DNA of 64,000 nt, taken from the NCBI RefSeq assembly GCF_910577135.1, contig NZ_CAJTLL010000003.1, positions 62,001 through 126,000 of the forward strand, given 5' to 3'. Within the stretch, counting starts at the first letter, position 1. Every line of letters begins with the position of its first letter. Below the pieces are notes generated by a model that was not told the origin of the DNA, ran no database searches, and saw only the letters and a list, made by a program, of their open reading frames with translations. The DNA comes from an uncultured Helicobacter sp. (GTDB taxonomy: Bacteria > Campylobacterota > Campylobacteria > Campylobacterales > Helicobacteraceae). Shown here in pieces: positions 1 to 9,002 of this stretch. Both the position numbers and the translations under genes were made by a program.

Positions 1-1677
1 AGTCTGCAAGGGCTATTTGGGATAGAAACTCATACATATTTTGATAGCGTATGCGTGATTATCACCCTTGTGCTGGTGGGAAAAAACATTGAGAATAACT
101 CCAAAAAAGATGCGCTTGATAGTGCTTCTTTACTACTAAAACTCAATCAAAAGAACTTGCAAAAAGTGTGCTTAAATGAATCTCACTCACTTTCAAATGC
201 ACCCTGTGAGAGCATCCTTACTCAAGATGTGAAGGCAGGGGATATACTAAAGATTCTGCCCGGAGAGATGATTATGGTGGATTGCGTGGTAATAGAGGGG
301 GAGAGTAGCCTCGATACTGCCGCGATTAATGGCGAGTCTCTCCCTATTTTAGCGCGTCCTAACGATGTGCTCTTTTCAGGAAGCATTAACCTTGATGGTG
401 TGCTGTATGTCCGTGCAGAGAAAAATGCCAAGCAATCCGCTCTGGCACAGATTCTCCATCTCGTGGAAAAAGCCCAAGAGAGCAAAGCCCCTATCGCTTC
501 ACTTGCAGATAAGGTAGCGGGGGTATTTGTGCCGCTTGTGATATGTCTAGCTTTAGCTGCGGGGGCGTTTTGGTGGGGTATGCGGGATTTTGAATTTGCC
601 TTGAATATCTTTATCGCTACGCTTGTGATTTCCTGCCCTTGTGCGTTGGGACTTGCCACGCCAATGGCGATTCTCCACGCACAAAGTGTTTCAAACAAAA
701 TGGGCGTGTTTTTTAAGGATGCTAAGAGTTTGCAAACTTTGAGTGAAATTACACATATTGCTTTTGATAAAACCGGCACACTCACGCAAGGCTTAAGCAT
801 AGAGCAGATTCGTATATATGATACATCAAAGAGTGAGCAGGAGATTTTTAATCTAGCTTATACTCTAGAATCTACGAGCACACATATCATCGCACAAGCC
901 TTTCAAACGCACCCTTTAAGCCAAAACGCAACCCTCTATCCCATAAGTGAGGTGCAAAGTATCCTAGGGCAAGGCATTAAAGCCACTATCAACAACACTT
1001 CCTATATGCTTGGTACTCTTGGGATAATCGCGCCGCACTTACATAGTCAGCTTCACACACGGGCAGACAAAATTACTTTCTACCTTGCTACAAATGATTG
1101 TCTCCTTGCGGAATTTTCTTTACAGGATTATGTGAAGCCCGATGCAGCATTGACAATAGCGCATTTTAGGGCTAAGGGTATAGAATCTACCCTCATTAGC
1201 GGGGATAATGCCGCCAATACACAAAGAATCGCTCAAGCGCTTAGAATTACTAACATATTTGCTAAGGCAATGCCGCAGGATAAAATGCGTATTCTTAAAG
1301 AAAAAGCAAAGCAGCATAAGGTGCTTATGGTGGGCGATGGTATTAATGACGCTCCAGCCCTTGCCCTTGCGCACACATCAGCAGCCTTTAGCTCCCCACA
1401 CGATATAGCTATGCAAAGCGCGGATATAGTAATCTATAATCATAAAGTGATGAGCGTCTATAACGCATACGCGTTGGCAAGGGCGAGTATTGCGAATATA
1501 AAGAGCAATCTTGTTTTTGCCTTTTGCTATAATGTCGCTTTTATCCCTTTAGCAATGGGCACGCTAGGTGGATTTGGGATATTTCTGCACCCGATGTTTT
1601 GCGCATTGGCAATGAGCCTCTCTAGCATTAGTGTGGTGTTCAATGCAGCGCGATTAAGGCGATTTAAGATTCTATAA
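1..1677 (+). CDS. Heavy-metal (copper-type) P1B ATPase, 5'-truncated by window edge
   Basis: The reading frame is open from base 1, so the gene begins outside the window; a GTG at 55 lies inside the conserved transmembrane segment and is not a believable start. Visible landmarks are the actuator TGES-like NGES motif near 330, the SCPC metal-channel motif at 631, the phosphorylation motif DKTGT at 766 and the hinge motif GDGIND at 1333. The last two membrane helices carry YN and MSLSS signatures, which in the family mark Cu(I) exporters (CopA) and the related CcoI/FixI proteins that supply copper to cbb3 oxidase. The N-terminal metal-binding part that would separate CopA from CcoI is not visible. 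It would act in the inner membrane. The pump class is secure; the exact subfamily is not. Confidence 0.9.
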   Translation, partial: SLQGLFGIETHTYFDSVCVIITLVLVGKNIENNSKKDALDSASLLLKLNQKNLQKVCLNESHSLSNAPCESILTQDVKAGDILKILPGEMIMVDCVVIEGESSLDTAAINGESLPILARPNDVLFSGSINLDGVLYVRAEKNAKQSALAQILHLVEKAQESKAPIASLADKVAGVFVPLVICLALAAGAFWWGMRDFEFALNIFIATLVISCPCALGLATPMAILHAQSVSNKMGVFFKDAKSLQTLSEITHIAFDKTGTLTQGLSIEQIRIYDTSKSEQEIFNLAYTLESTSTHIIAQAFQTHPLSQNATLYPISEVQSILGQGIKATINNTSYMLGTLGIIAPHLHSQLHTRADKITFYLATNDCLLAEFSLQDYVKPDAALTIAHFRAKGIESTLISGDNAANTQRIAQALRITNIFAKAMPQDKMRILKEKAKQHKVLMVGDGINDAPALALAHTSAAFSSPHDIAMQSADIVIYNHKVMSVYNAYALARASIANIKSNLVFAFCYNVAFIPLAMGTLGGFGIFLHPMFCALAMSLSSISVVFNAARLRRFKIL

Positions 1678-1716
1678 TGCTGGGTGCTTACAGAATCTTA
1701 CATACGTTTGGATAAA

Positions 1717-3723
1717 TTACCTAGCCCCGATACGTAGCATTTTGTAGCTCATTACCATTTTATTAAGTGCAGATTCTGCTAATTCCACACATCGCGCATA
1801 AAAAAGCGCAATATCATCATTAGGAATATGAAGCGCACATACCATCATCGTATGCAGTATGTGGGAGATACTCCCCTCAAAGAGTATGCCTACAAATGGC
1901 AGCCGTGCGGATTGCTTAAGGCAGAGAGCGTGAATGCTATCAATACGCGTAAATAGCTCACGTTTGTTTGACACGATTCCATTTCTTCCCTCCACACCCT
2001 GACGTAAAGCCCCCAATATCGCCTCCTTATAGGCATTGACTTCATCTTCATAAAATCCCTTATGCTTAAACACAGCATTCCTATCCGCACACATATAGCC
2101 TTTAAGCTCGGCTATATATTTATGCTTATCAATATCACGGAGCGTGAAGTCATCTATACTTACCGCATGTGTGCAGCGGATATATGCTCCACTACCAAGA
2201 TTCATTACAAGTTTAGGCTTAAAAACATTTATCGCCTTAGTCATCATCGCACTTGATAGACTAAATAGCGCATCTGCATATACTTCATACTCTCCATTGC
2301 CCTGTACTTTATAGGCGTTTTTGGGTATTGTGCTTTCTTCTTCCCTATAGTATGAGCCTTGCGCGTGTTTTGCTTTGCCCTTAATATAGCCGCAATCAAG
2401 TCCGCAAATAATCACCTCATCGCTCAATAAACACGCTAGAGCAAATCCCGCGTTCCCCACATAAGGCGCGGCAAACTCAATCACACTTTTTGCAGCATTA
2501 AAATACGCACTTGCACTTCCCCCACGCATAAACATATAAGCCTCTTTAGCAAGACTTATCGCGCTAGGCTGCACCATATTGCCGCATAAAAGCGTGGTAT
2601 CGCTTAATGGCGCAGATTCTAAAACATCTTTGAGATAGGCTATGCGTTCAATTTCTATTTGAAAATCAGGGTTAATTCCCGCATTTTTAAGCGGTTTTAA
2701 AGCCGTACCACAGCTAAAAATAATCATATTGTGCGCATTTTGCTTAATAAAGGGTAGCAAATGGTCTAAACTCGAGCCATTACCCACCACACAAATAGGG
2801 GCATTCACGCGATTGGGAAGATTCAAAATAGGATAGGAAAGCCTCTCTTGCTTCCCAAGATTCATAAAGGTATTTTTCACCCCTATCATCTCATCATCAA
2901 AGCTCCCCCAACCACGTGCATTGACCGCATAGCTTTGCGCTACCTGCTCTTGTGCGTTTTGTAGCTTAGGGCTATCATACAAGCATAGCTCCAAGCGCAA
3001 GAAGTTATTTGTAATACGCTTATGCGTAAAATAATGCTGCACAAATTCCTTGTTTAACAAATCTTTCACAAAAAGATAGCAGGAGTGTTCATTCACCCGC
3101 TCAAATAAAAGCGGATAATCCACAAAATAGAGTGAGATTCTAAACAAATCCATATCTTCTTCAAAAAGTAAAAGTGAATGAAAAAAATAGCCCTTTTCAA
3201 GCAAAAATTGTAAAAACATACCCCCAAGAAGCCCAAAAATCGTCATATTAGGCAAAAAATATGTAGGCAGATGAAAGCGATTAGCCCCGCCAAAGTCATT
3301 TAGCATCATATCAATCATAGGATTACAAGCACTTGCAGTAAGCGGGAGGCTCTCCTCATCAAGCTTATGAAGAGCTAGATTATTTGTGTAAATTGTGTAG
3401 GCGGGATTATTGAGCGGATTTTCCGCTAGGGCAAGATTTTGCTCTAACATAGTGTGCTTAAGTGCTCCATCTGTTGCTCTTGTGGGATATACAAAGCTCT
3501 TAGAAAGCACATCAATGATATTGATATTGTGATTATGTAAATAGAGATTGTATTGCTTAATGGGGGCTTTCAAGGCATTAAAAAGCTTTGTGTTAAGCAA
3601 GGAGAAAAAATCCATATTAAGCGCGTATCGCTTAGCTGTATAAGACTCTAAAAGTCCTAATTCGCCACTCTGGCAAATCTGCAATAAACCCATAGAATGC
3701 CTAGAATCTTGTAGCTCACTCAT
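1717..3723 (-). CDS. Motility-associated factor (Maf) glycosyltransferase, DUF115 / MptE-like
   Basis: A 668-residue protein of the Maf family, which in Helicobacter and Campylobacter transfers nonulosonic acids such as pseudaminic acid to flagellin and is needed for motility. The central DUF115 core is recognisable from about residue 320: VVGNGSSLD, then SCGTALKPLKNAGINPD, FAAPYVGNAGFALA and a CGLDCGY segment. The N-terminal 300 residues are less conserved, as usual. It lies 15 nt downstream of pepQ and is probably the last gene of an aroQ-pepQ-maf unit. The ribosome-binding site before the chosen ATG is weak. Substrate specificity cannot be read from sequence. No homopolymer tract is present, although such tracts are common in Campylobacter maf genes. 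Confidence 0.85.
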   Translation of the reverse strand: MSELQDSRHSMGLLQICQSGELGLLESYTAKRYALNMDFFSLLNTKLFNALKAPIKQYNLYLHNHNINIIDVLSKSFVYPTRATDGALKHTMLEQNLALAENPLNNPAYTIYTNNLALHKLDEESLPLTASACNPMIDMMLNDFGGANRFHLPTYFLPNMTIFGLLGGMFLQFLLEKGYFFHSLLLFEEDMDLFRISLYFVDYPLLFERVNEHSCYLFVKDLLNKEFVQHYFTHKRITNNFLRLELCLYDSPKLQNAQEQVAQSYAVNARGWGSFDDEMIGVKNTFMNLGKQERLSYPILNLPNRVNAPICVVGNGSSLDHLLPFIKQNAHNMIIFSCGTALKPLKNAGINPDFQIEIERIAYLKDVLESAPLSDTTLLCGNMVQPSAISLAKEAYMFMRGGSASAYFNAAKSVIEFAAPYVGNAGFALACLLSDEVIICGLDCGYIKGKAKHAQGSYYREEESTIPKNAYKVQGNGEYEVYADALFSLSSAMMTKAINVFKPKLVMNLGSGAYIRCTHAVSIDDFTLRDIDKHKYIAELKGYMCADRNAVFKHKGFYEDEVNAYKEAILGALRQGVEGRNGIVSNKRELFTRIDSIHALCLKQSARLPFVGILFEGSISHILHTMMVCALHIPNDDIALFYARCVELAESALNKMVMSYKMLRIGAR

Positions 3724-3738
3724 AACATATCCATAGCA

Positions 3739-4794
3739 TTACAACACCTCTGGGCGACCATTTTTCATAACGACTAAATCCTCGATTCTCACGCCAAATT
3801 CATTAGGCAGATAAATGCCCGGCTCAATAGAAAAAATCATATCATCTTCGATAATATCATCACTCAAACGCGATATGCGCGGGAGTTCGTGTATATCAAG
3901 CCCTACGCCGTGTCCTGTGCTGTGGATAAAATATGCCCCATAGCCACTTTTTTCAATCACATCTCGTGCAATGCTATCAATCTCCTTGCCACTCATACCG
4001 CTCCTCACCTTAGCGATAGTCTCTTCTTGTGCCTTTAGCACAATATCATAGATTTTTTGCATAAATTTATCTTTAAAATACTGTTTTTTACTGAAATGCA
4101 CCTCGTCTCTTATCGCCGCTGTGCGCGTCATATCCGAACAATATCGCTTATATTTAATCCCCGCATCAAAAAGCAATATATCATTTTTAGTCAAAAAACA
4201 CTTAGGGCTAGGCAGAGCGTGGGGCTTTGCGCCATTGGCATTAATACCTACAATTGGTTCAAAGCTTAAATCATACTCCCCAAAACAACTTAAAAACTGC
4301 ATAGCTTGGTAATGAAGCTGCTTTTCACTAGGAGATTTTTTAAACATCTTGCCTATATATTTTGCAAAATGCTTGAAAGCTTTTTTGTTGAGCTTTTGAC
4401 TTTTAGCGACAAGGGCAATTTCTTTGGGCGTTTTTTTGATACGCAAAAGCTGATGGAAGTTATCTCTAGGCTCTAGGGCGCAATCAATCTTATCAAGGGC
4501 TAGTTTAAGACGATCATAAAAGGCTAGATTTAGTTCTCGGGGGTTAAAAATAATATTTTTTACTCGCAACTTTTGCAATATCGCCTGTGTGCTTTGAATA
4601 AAATCTGTAGATTCTATTACTTCACTTGCATAGGAATGCTGCTTTGCCTCAAGGGTATAGCGGGAATCTGTAATAAAATAGCACTCTTCTCCCACCCGCA
4701 AGATTAACGCATTATCGCAGCTAAAGCCACATTCATAATATTGTGCGTTTTCATCAAATATGAGGTAGGTATGTGGGGGAGTTACTTTTTTCAT
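3739..4794 (-). CDS. pepQ: Xaa-Pro aminopeptidase / M24 metallopeptidase
   Basis: A 351-residue cytosolic M24 peptidase expected to remove N-terminal residues preceding proline or to split X-Pro dipeptides. Residues 1-115 form a creatinase-like N-terminal domain. The pita-bread catalytic domain follows with all five metal ligands visible: Asp in LLFDAG, Asp in CSDMTRT, His in STGHGVGLDIHE, Glu in FSIEPGIYL and Glu in RIEDLV. Its ATG overlaps the aroQ stop (ATGA), so the two are translationally coupled. The aroQ-pepQ pair is also adjacent in H. pylori as I recall it. The symbol follows Helicobacter usage; PepP-type specificity cannot be excluded. Confidence 0.9.
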   Translation of the reverse strand: MKKVTPPHTYLIFDENAQYYECGFSCDNALILRVGEECYFITDSRYTLEAKQHSYASEVIESTDFIQSTQAILQKLRVKNIIFNPRELNLAFYDRLKLALDKIDCALEPRDNFHQLLRIKKTPKEIALVAKSQKLNKKAFKHFAKYIGKMFKKSPSEKQLHYQAMQFLSCFGEYDLSFEPIVGINANGAKPHALPSPKCFLTKNDILLFDAGIKYKRYCSDMTRTAAIRDEVHFSKKQYFKDKFMQKIYDIVLKAQEETIAKVRSGMSGKEIDSIARDVIEKSGYGAYFIHSTGHGVGLDIHELPRISRLSDDIIEDDMIFSIEPGIYLPNEFGVRIEDLVVMKNGRPEVL

Positions 4795-5270
4795 GTTTTT
4801 TTGCTTTGTGCCTGCTGTGCCTTGAGGGCTTGCACTTCATTAACAATTTGCAAGATTCCAATCAATGCCAAATGATAGCCAAATGCACCAAAGCCCGTAA
4901 TTACTCCTGCACTCGCTGCACCTGTATAGCTTTTTGCACGAAATTCCTCACGTGCGTGGATATTGCTAATATGCACTTCAATCACAGGCACACCGCAGCT
5001 TGCAATTGCATCAGCAATCGCAATAGAAGTATGCGTAAATGCTGCGGGATTAATAATTACTCCTGCGTATTCTCCACCGATACACTCTTGCAATTTATCG
5101 ATAATCTCGCCTTCAAAATTGCTTTGAAAAAACTCTAATTCTGTGCCATTTTGCTTTGCCTGATTGGATAGGTTTTTATGAATCTGCTCTAATGTAAAAT
5201 GCCCATAGATATGTGGCTCACGATGTCCTAGAATATTAAGATTTGGTCCTTGAATCACTAAAATTTTCAT
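4791..5270 (-). CDS. aroQ: 3-dehydroquinate dehydratase, type II
   Basis: A 159-residue type II dehydroquinase that converts 3-dehydroquinate to 3-dehydroshikimate in the shikimate pathway. It begins with the hallmark QGPNLNILG. The mobile lid with Arg and catalytic Tyr follows (GHREPHIYG), then NPAAFTHTS, EVHISN and the catalytic His in NIHAREEFR. Length is typical of the dodecameric type II enzymes. A good ribosome-binding site precedes the ATG. It is the first gene of a minus-strand unit with pepQ (4-nt overlap) and maf. aroC, the last shikimate enzyme, lies far away at 57.5 kb. Confidence 0.96.
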   Translation of the reverse strand: MKILVIQGPNLNILGHREPHIYGHFTLEQIHKNLSNQAKQNGTELEFFQSNFEGEIIDKLQECIGGEYAGVIINPAAFTHTSIAIADAIASCGVPVIEVHISNIHAREEFRAKSYTGAASAGVITGFGAFGYHLALIGILQIVNEVQALKAQQAQSKKT

Positions 5271-5866
5271 ATTACCCCTTTGTGATTGTGATGTAAGGCA
5301 TTATAGCAAAATAAAGGCAAGATAGTTAATTTCATTATGTCTTTGCTAAATCATAAATCTAAGGTGGTGCAAAATGATTATTGGACTTTTAAGGGCATAT
5401 TGATGTTAGCTTCACATAAAGATTCTATCGCACAATCACCACATTTCTATTGTGGTAAGGCACACAATCACCCTATGAGCCTATCTAGTATTCCATAGAA
5501 CAAGGTATTATAGAATCTTACACGCATCGCAATGATTCTGTATTGTCTTTTCTTTTTGCAATCGTGTTTGCCGCCAAAGGTGGCGATTCCAAGTATTCAA
5601 AGTGATATAAAAGCATTGCCAAAGCGATAGCTTCGTGCGGGTAGGGATTGATTTATGTTGCAAAAAAGTTTATGCCTATTCATAATAGCAAATTTGCCCT
5701 TGCACCACATAGCTGGAAGCAGCCTTTGCAAAGTCTATATGCCCTCTACAATAGAGAGACAAGATACTGCCCTTCACGCTCATTACACCACGTATTGGCG
5801 AGATAACGCCACTATGTGAAGATATAGCAACTACGCGTTAGTAAGAAGATGTCTTTTGCTAGAATC
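5271..5866. other. 596-bp intergenic region, possible decayed coding sequence
   Basis: No intact gene is supported. Short open stretches with plausible coding composition occur on the plus strand, for example around 5540-5610 and an open frame of about 44 codons starting near 5660, but none has a clear ribosome-binding site or a recognisable family. The size is large for this compact genome, so a degraded gene is likely. It separates aroQ (minus) from folB (minus). Confidence 0.4.
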
Positions 5867-6226
5867 TTAATGCGAGCAAGAATCTTTAAAATGTCGTGTG
5901 ATACTTGCTCCCACAATGCAAGAGTCTAAGATATTGGGCTTTTTGATACAGAGTGTAAGAGTGCAAATCGCTGGAAATTGCGTTTTGAGTTTTTGAGTAA
6001 TGTCAATAAGAGCAGATTCCAAAAGCTCATAAGTCCCATTCTGTAAGTATTGTTGTATGCTTTCGCATATATGCGCGTAATCAAGAAATGCTTGCGCTGG
6101 ACTATACATATAAGTAATATCAGCTTCGATAATAAGCTTTTGCGGAGTGTACCGCTCAAATGGTAGCACCCCAATAATCGCCTCACAAGTGAGATTCTCA
6201 ATATACAGAGTAATGCTTTCCTTCAC
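5867..6226 (-). CDS. folB: Dihydroneopterin aldolase-like protein
   Basis: A 119-residue protein of the FolB family, which cleaves 7,8-dihydroneopterin to 6-hydroxymethyl-dihydropterin in folate synthesis. The family start is visible: LYIENLTCEAIIGVLPFER, with the substrate-binding Glu in the CEAIIGV segment. An Asp-Tyr pair (FLDYAHI) and a LLES motif stand where the active site expects them, and the C-terminal part has IKKPNILDSC in place of the usual KP segment. Length matches the family. Its start overlaps the plsY stop by 4 nt, so it is co-translated with plsY. Confidence 0.85.
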   Translation of the reverse strand: MKESITLYIENLTCEAIIGVLPFERYTPQKLIIEADITYMYSPAQAFLDYAHICESIQQYLQNGTYELLESALIDITQKLKTQFPAICTLTLCIKKPNILDSCIVGASITRHFKDSCSH

Positions 6227-6897
6227 AATACTTTGCTTTCCTGCCCACTAAAAAGTCGCCTGATATTAGGAATATGCGTATAGAGGATAAGTAATCCTAT
6301 AAGCACTACAGGCGTATGCGTGTGAATCTGCGCGGTAATAGAAATGCTATCTGGCAAAGGCAGAACATAAGGTAGCACAAAGGTAAGTATAATACCGCTT
6401 AACACACCTACAAGCGATGAAATAGAAGAGATTTTAAAGACCTTGCCTACAACCCCCCAAATAATGAGACCACATATACCTTCAAGAGGAATAAGGAGTA
6501 AAACAGAACCAATTGCTGTAGCCACGCCCTTGCCACCCTTGAATCCTAAAAATGGGCTATAGCAATGCCCTAAAATGGCTAAAAGCGCGATAGTCCATTG
6601 CGTTTCATAGCTCAAACCCAGCATTTTAGCAATAGCCACCACAATTAAACCCTTTGTCGCATCAAACACAATAGTAAGAATGGAAAAAATCTTAGCTTTT
6701 TTTTCATCTCTTTCTTTTAGGGCTCGATAGACATTAGTCGCCCCTATACTGCCCGAACCAGACTGACGAATGTCGGTTTTGTAAAATATTTTAAGCAAAA
6801 GCCAACCAAATGGAATCCCTCCAATAAAAAAAGCAAGGAGATAAAATATCACATTGATATTTGAAAGGATATACAGCAAACTAGACAAAACACTCAT
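6223..6897 (-). CDS. plsY: Acyl-phosphate:glycerol-3-phosphate acyltransferase
   Basis: A 224-residue integral inner-membrane enzyme that acylates glycerol-3-phosphate from acyl phosphate, the first committed step of phospholipid synthesis. The diagnostic motifs are present: SGSGSIGATNVYR (motif 1), then GHCYSPFLGFKGGKGVATA (motif 2), between hydrophobic helices. It is slightly longer than the ~200-residue norm because of the N-terminal and C-terminal tails. A ribosome-binding site (AAGGAA) precedes the ATG. folB overlaps its stop, and a rhodanese gene ends 42 nt upstream. Confidence 0.96.
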   Translation of the reverse strand: MSVLSSLLYILSNINVIFYLLAFFIGGIPFGWLLLKIFYKTDIRQSGSGSIGATNVYRALKERDEKKAKIFSILTIVFDATKGLIVVAIAKMLGLSYETQWTIALLAILGHCYSPFLGFKGGKGVATAIGSVLLLIPLEGICGLIIWGVVGKVFKISSISSLVGVLSGIILTFVLPYVLPLPDSISITAQIHTHTPVVLIGLLILYTHIPNIRRLFSGQESKVL

Positions 6898-6939
6898 TAC
6901 ATTCCTTTGTATGTGATAATAAAAACGCAGATTATAACA

Positions 6940-7269
6940 TTATTTGGCGATGAGTTGAAGTTTTGTATTTGTAAGTGTGCTAAACTCATCATCATAGAAA
7001 TATACATTCTCTAAGCCTTCCCCTATAAGCTCTGTACCTAAGATACTTGCAGTATGCCCTGAATAGCATACAAGCACACATTTTTTATCTGGATTGTTTT
7101 TTATAAAAAAATAAATATCATAGGGGTTATTGAGATGGTAAGAATCTTTGATATGACACAATTTGTAATCTTCCTCATAGCGCATATCAATAATACAAAA
7201 ACTTTCATCTAAATCTTTTGCATAAAGGGGTGTGGCAAGACTAAGATTGTTTTTTCCTTGCAGTTTCAT
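6940..7269 (-). CDS. Single-domain rhodanese-like protein
   Basis: A small rhodanese-fold protein of about 109 residues. The segment IIDMRYEEDYKLCHIKDSYH is the N-terminal rhodanese signature, and VLVCYSGHTAS holds the active-site Cys in a loop of the right type. Such proteins carry persulfide sulfur or act in sulfur relay; the acceptor here is unknown. An in-frame ATG 75 bases further upstream (7344) exists, but the only good ribosome-binding site (AAAGGA) sits six bases before the ATG at 7269, so I chose that start. It precedes plsY-folB on the same strand and may be co-transcribed with them. Confidence 0.82.
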   Translation of the reverse strand: MKLQGKNNLSLATPLYAKDLDESFCIIDMRYEEDYKLCHIKDSYHLNNPYDIYFFIKNNPDKKCVLVCYSGHTASILGTELIGEGLENVYFYDDEFSTLTNTKLQLIAK

Positions 7270-7464
7270 AGACATTCCTTTAATTTTAGATTTGATACTA
7301 TTGTATCGCAGATACGATAATGACATTTTCATTAAATTATTCAACCATAGATTTAAAGATATAAGTAGGCTATTTTCAGTCTCTAGATTTGCATAAAATG
7401 CTGATTATATAGAATCAAAGTTTGAGCAAAACAAAAAATAAGATTCTCAATTCATTTAATTCAC

Positions 7465-7488
7465 AAGTTAAAGTATATCTTTACTTAA
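7465..7488. promoter_or_regulatory. Imperfect palindrome upstream of cheY
   Basis: AAGT(T)AAAG and CTTTACTT form an imperfect inverted repeat about 145 bases before the cheY start, inside the divergent region between the rhodanese gene and cheY. The spacing and AT richness would suit an operator, but no known regulator motif is recognised. Confidence 0.2.
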
Positions 7489-7631
7489 ATAATATTTTGT
7501 CGTCGTATTCTTGATGAAATCTAAGCTAAAATCCATATTTTTTGAAAAAAAATACAAGGATTAATCTAACTTGTTTAAAAGATATGCTAAAATTGCAATT
7601 TTCTAGACTAGCCATTAAAGAAGGAGACAAT

Positions 7632-8009
7632 TTGAAACTGCTGGTTGTTGATGATAGCTCTACAATGAGAAGGATTATAAAAAATACCCTACAACGTTTA
7701 GGATATGAAGATATTTTAGAAGCTGAACACGGCGTAGAGGCGTGGCAGATTATGGATAGCACTGAAGGCATTCAAGTGCTTATTACCGACTGGAATATGC
7801 CTGAAATGAATGGTTTAGATTTAGTAAAAAAAGTTCGTTCCGATGAGCGATACACATCTATCCCCATCATTATGGTTACCACTGAAGGAGGCAAGGCGGA
7901 GGTGATTACCGCGCTTAAAGCAGGAGTGAATAACTATATCGTTAAGCCATTTACGCCTCAAGTATTGAAAGAAAAATTAGAAGTTGTGCTAGGTGTCAAT
8001 GAGGACTAG
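7632..8009 (+). CDS. cheY: Chemotaxis response regulator CheY
   Basis: A stand-alone receiver of 125 residues that binds the flagellar switch when phosphorylated by CheA. The acidic pocket (VVDDSS), the phospho-acceptor Asp in ITDWNMPEMNG, the conserved Thr in VTTEGG and the Lys in IVKPFTP are all present. The frame is open 90 bases further upstream, but the TTG at 7632 is preceded by a strong AAGGAG at the right distance and gives the standard CheY N-terminus (LKLLVVDDSS). prmA follows after 11 bases and ftsH after that, an order shared with H. pylori. Confidence 0.96.
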   Translation: MKLLVVDDSSTMRRIIKNTLQRLGYEDILEAEHGVEAWQIMDSTEGIQVLITDWNMPEMNGLDLVKKVRSDERYTSIPIIMVTTEGGKAEVITALKAGVNNYIVKPFTPQVLKEKLEVVLGVNED

Positions 8010-8020
8010 GCTTCCACTTT

Positions 8021-8986
8021 ATGCAAGGGCTGGATAAACAAACATATTGGGAGATTATTATCCACCCAAGTGGCTTTGTAGAGCAATTTGCCGATTTTAT
8101 ACTTCAAAAAACTTCTTATGCTATTGAATACCTTGATATAACCCCATCAAATCCTTTTGCGATTATTTATAATGATGATTCTTGGAAAAGCATAGGTTTT
8201 GATATACAAAAAGCTAAACAAAGCACGCAACCCACACAAATTATTAGTCGCATAGGTAGAGATGATATTGATTTGCCCACATTTATAGAATCTCTACGGG
8301 ATTTTGCCCTTTGGCTTACAGATATACATAATGAACGGATAGGATTTTACTATCATATTGAGGAGAAGCAAAACTGCGATTGGATAGCAGCCTATAAAGA
8401 TTCGATTACGCCTGTGCAATGCGGGAGATTCTATATCCGCCCTTTATGGAGAGAATCTTCCCACAAGCAAGGCAAAAATGATAAAGAAATCATCATTAGT
8501 CCTGCCCTTGCCTTTGGCTCTGGACATCACGCAAGCACTGCTATGTGCCTTGAATTGCTAGGCGAAATAGATTTACAAAATAAAACATTGCTTGATGTGG
8601 GCTGTGGAAGTGGTATTTTAAGCATTGGTGCTTGTAAGCTTGGTGCAGAAGTCTATGCCTGCGATACTGATGAATGCGCTATTGAGGAAAGTCGTAAAAA
8701 CGCTACATTAAATCAAGTCAATTTTAAGAAACTTTGGCAAGGTAGCATTGCTCAATCACCCTTAGATACACCTATGCAATATGATGTCATAATGGCAAAT
8801 ATCGTCCCCTTTGTTCTCAATCTTTTACACGATGATTTGAAGGCAAAATGTAGAAAAAATGGGCTTTTGATACTTTCAGGGATACTTGATGAATATAAAT
8901 TTGATATAATAAAATCTTTTAATGATTTTAATGTGCTAGAAACTCGCTGTAAAGATGAGTGGGTAGCCTTGAAATTAACTTTATGA
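8021..8986 (+). CDS. prmA: Ribosomal protein L11 methyltransferase
   Basis: A 321-residue SAM-dependent methyltransferase that trimethylates ribosomal protein L11. The N-terminal substrate-recognition domain (about 1-150) is divergent. The catalytic domain shows the PrmA signature PALAFGSGHHAST, SAM motif I in LLDVGCGSGILSIGACKLG and the catalytic loop MANIVPFVL, which corresponds to the ANI motif of the family. It lies 11 bases after cheY and 16 before ftsH. No strong ribosome-binding site is seen, so translational coupling to cheY is possible. Confidence 0.93.
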   Translation: MQGLDKQTYWEIIIHPSGFVEQFADFILQKTSYAIEYLDITPSNPFAIIYNDDSWKSIGFDIQKAKQSTQPTQIISRIGRDDIDLPTFIESLRDFALWLTDIHNERIGFYYHIEEKQNCDWIAAYKDSITPVQCGRFYIRPLWRESSHKQGKNDKEIIISPALAFGSGHHASTAMCLELLGEIDLQNKTLLDVGCGSGILSIGACKLGAEVYACDTDECAIEESRKNATLNQVNFKKLWQGSIAQSPLDTPMQYDVIMANIVPFVLNLLHDDLKAKCRKNGLLILSGILDEYKFDIIKSFNDFNVLETRCKDEWVALKLTL

Positions 8987-9002
8987 TAATAAAAGGGACA
9001 AT

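Noticed and set aside
222..800. 192-codon minus-strand frame opposite the P-type ATPase
   Set aside because: It is a shadow of the conserved ATPase core.
5708..5730. GGAAGCAGCC as in SRP RNA helix 8
   Set aside because: The rest of the conserved SRP core (CAGGTCC before a GGAA tetraloop) and a closing hairpin are absent, so the match is a short chance one.
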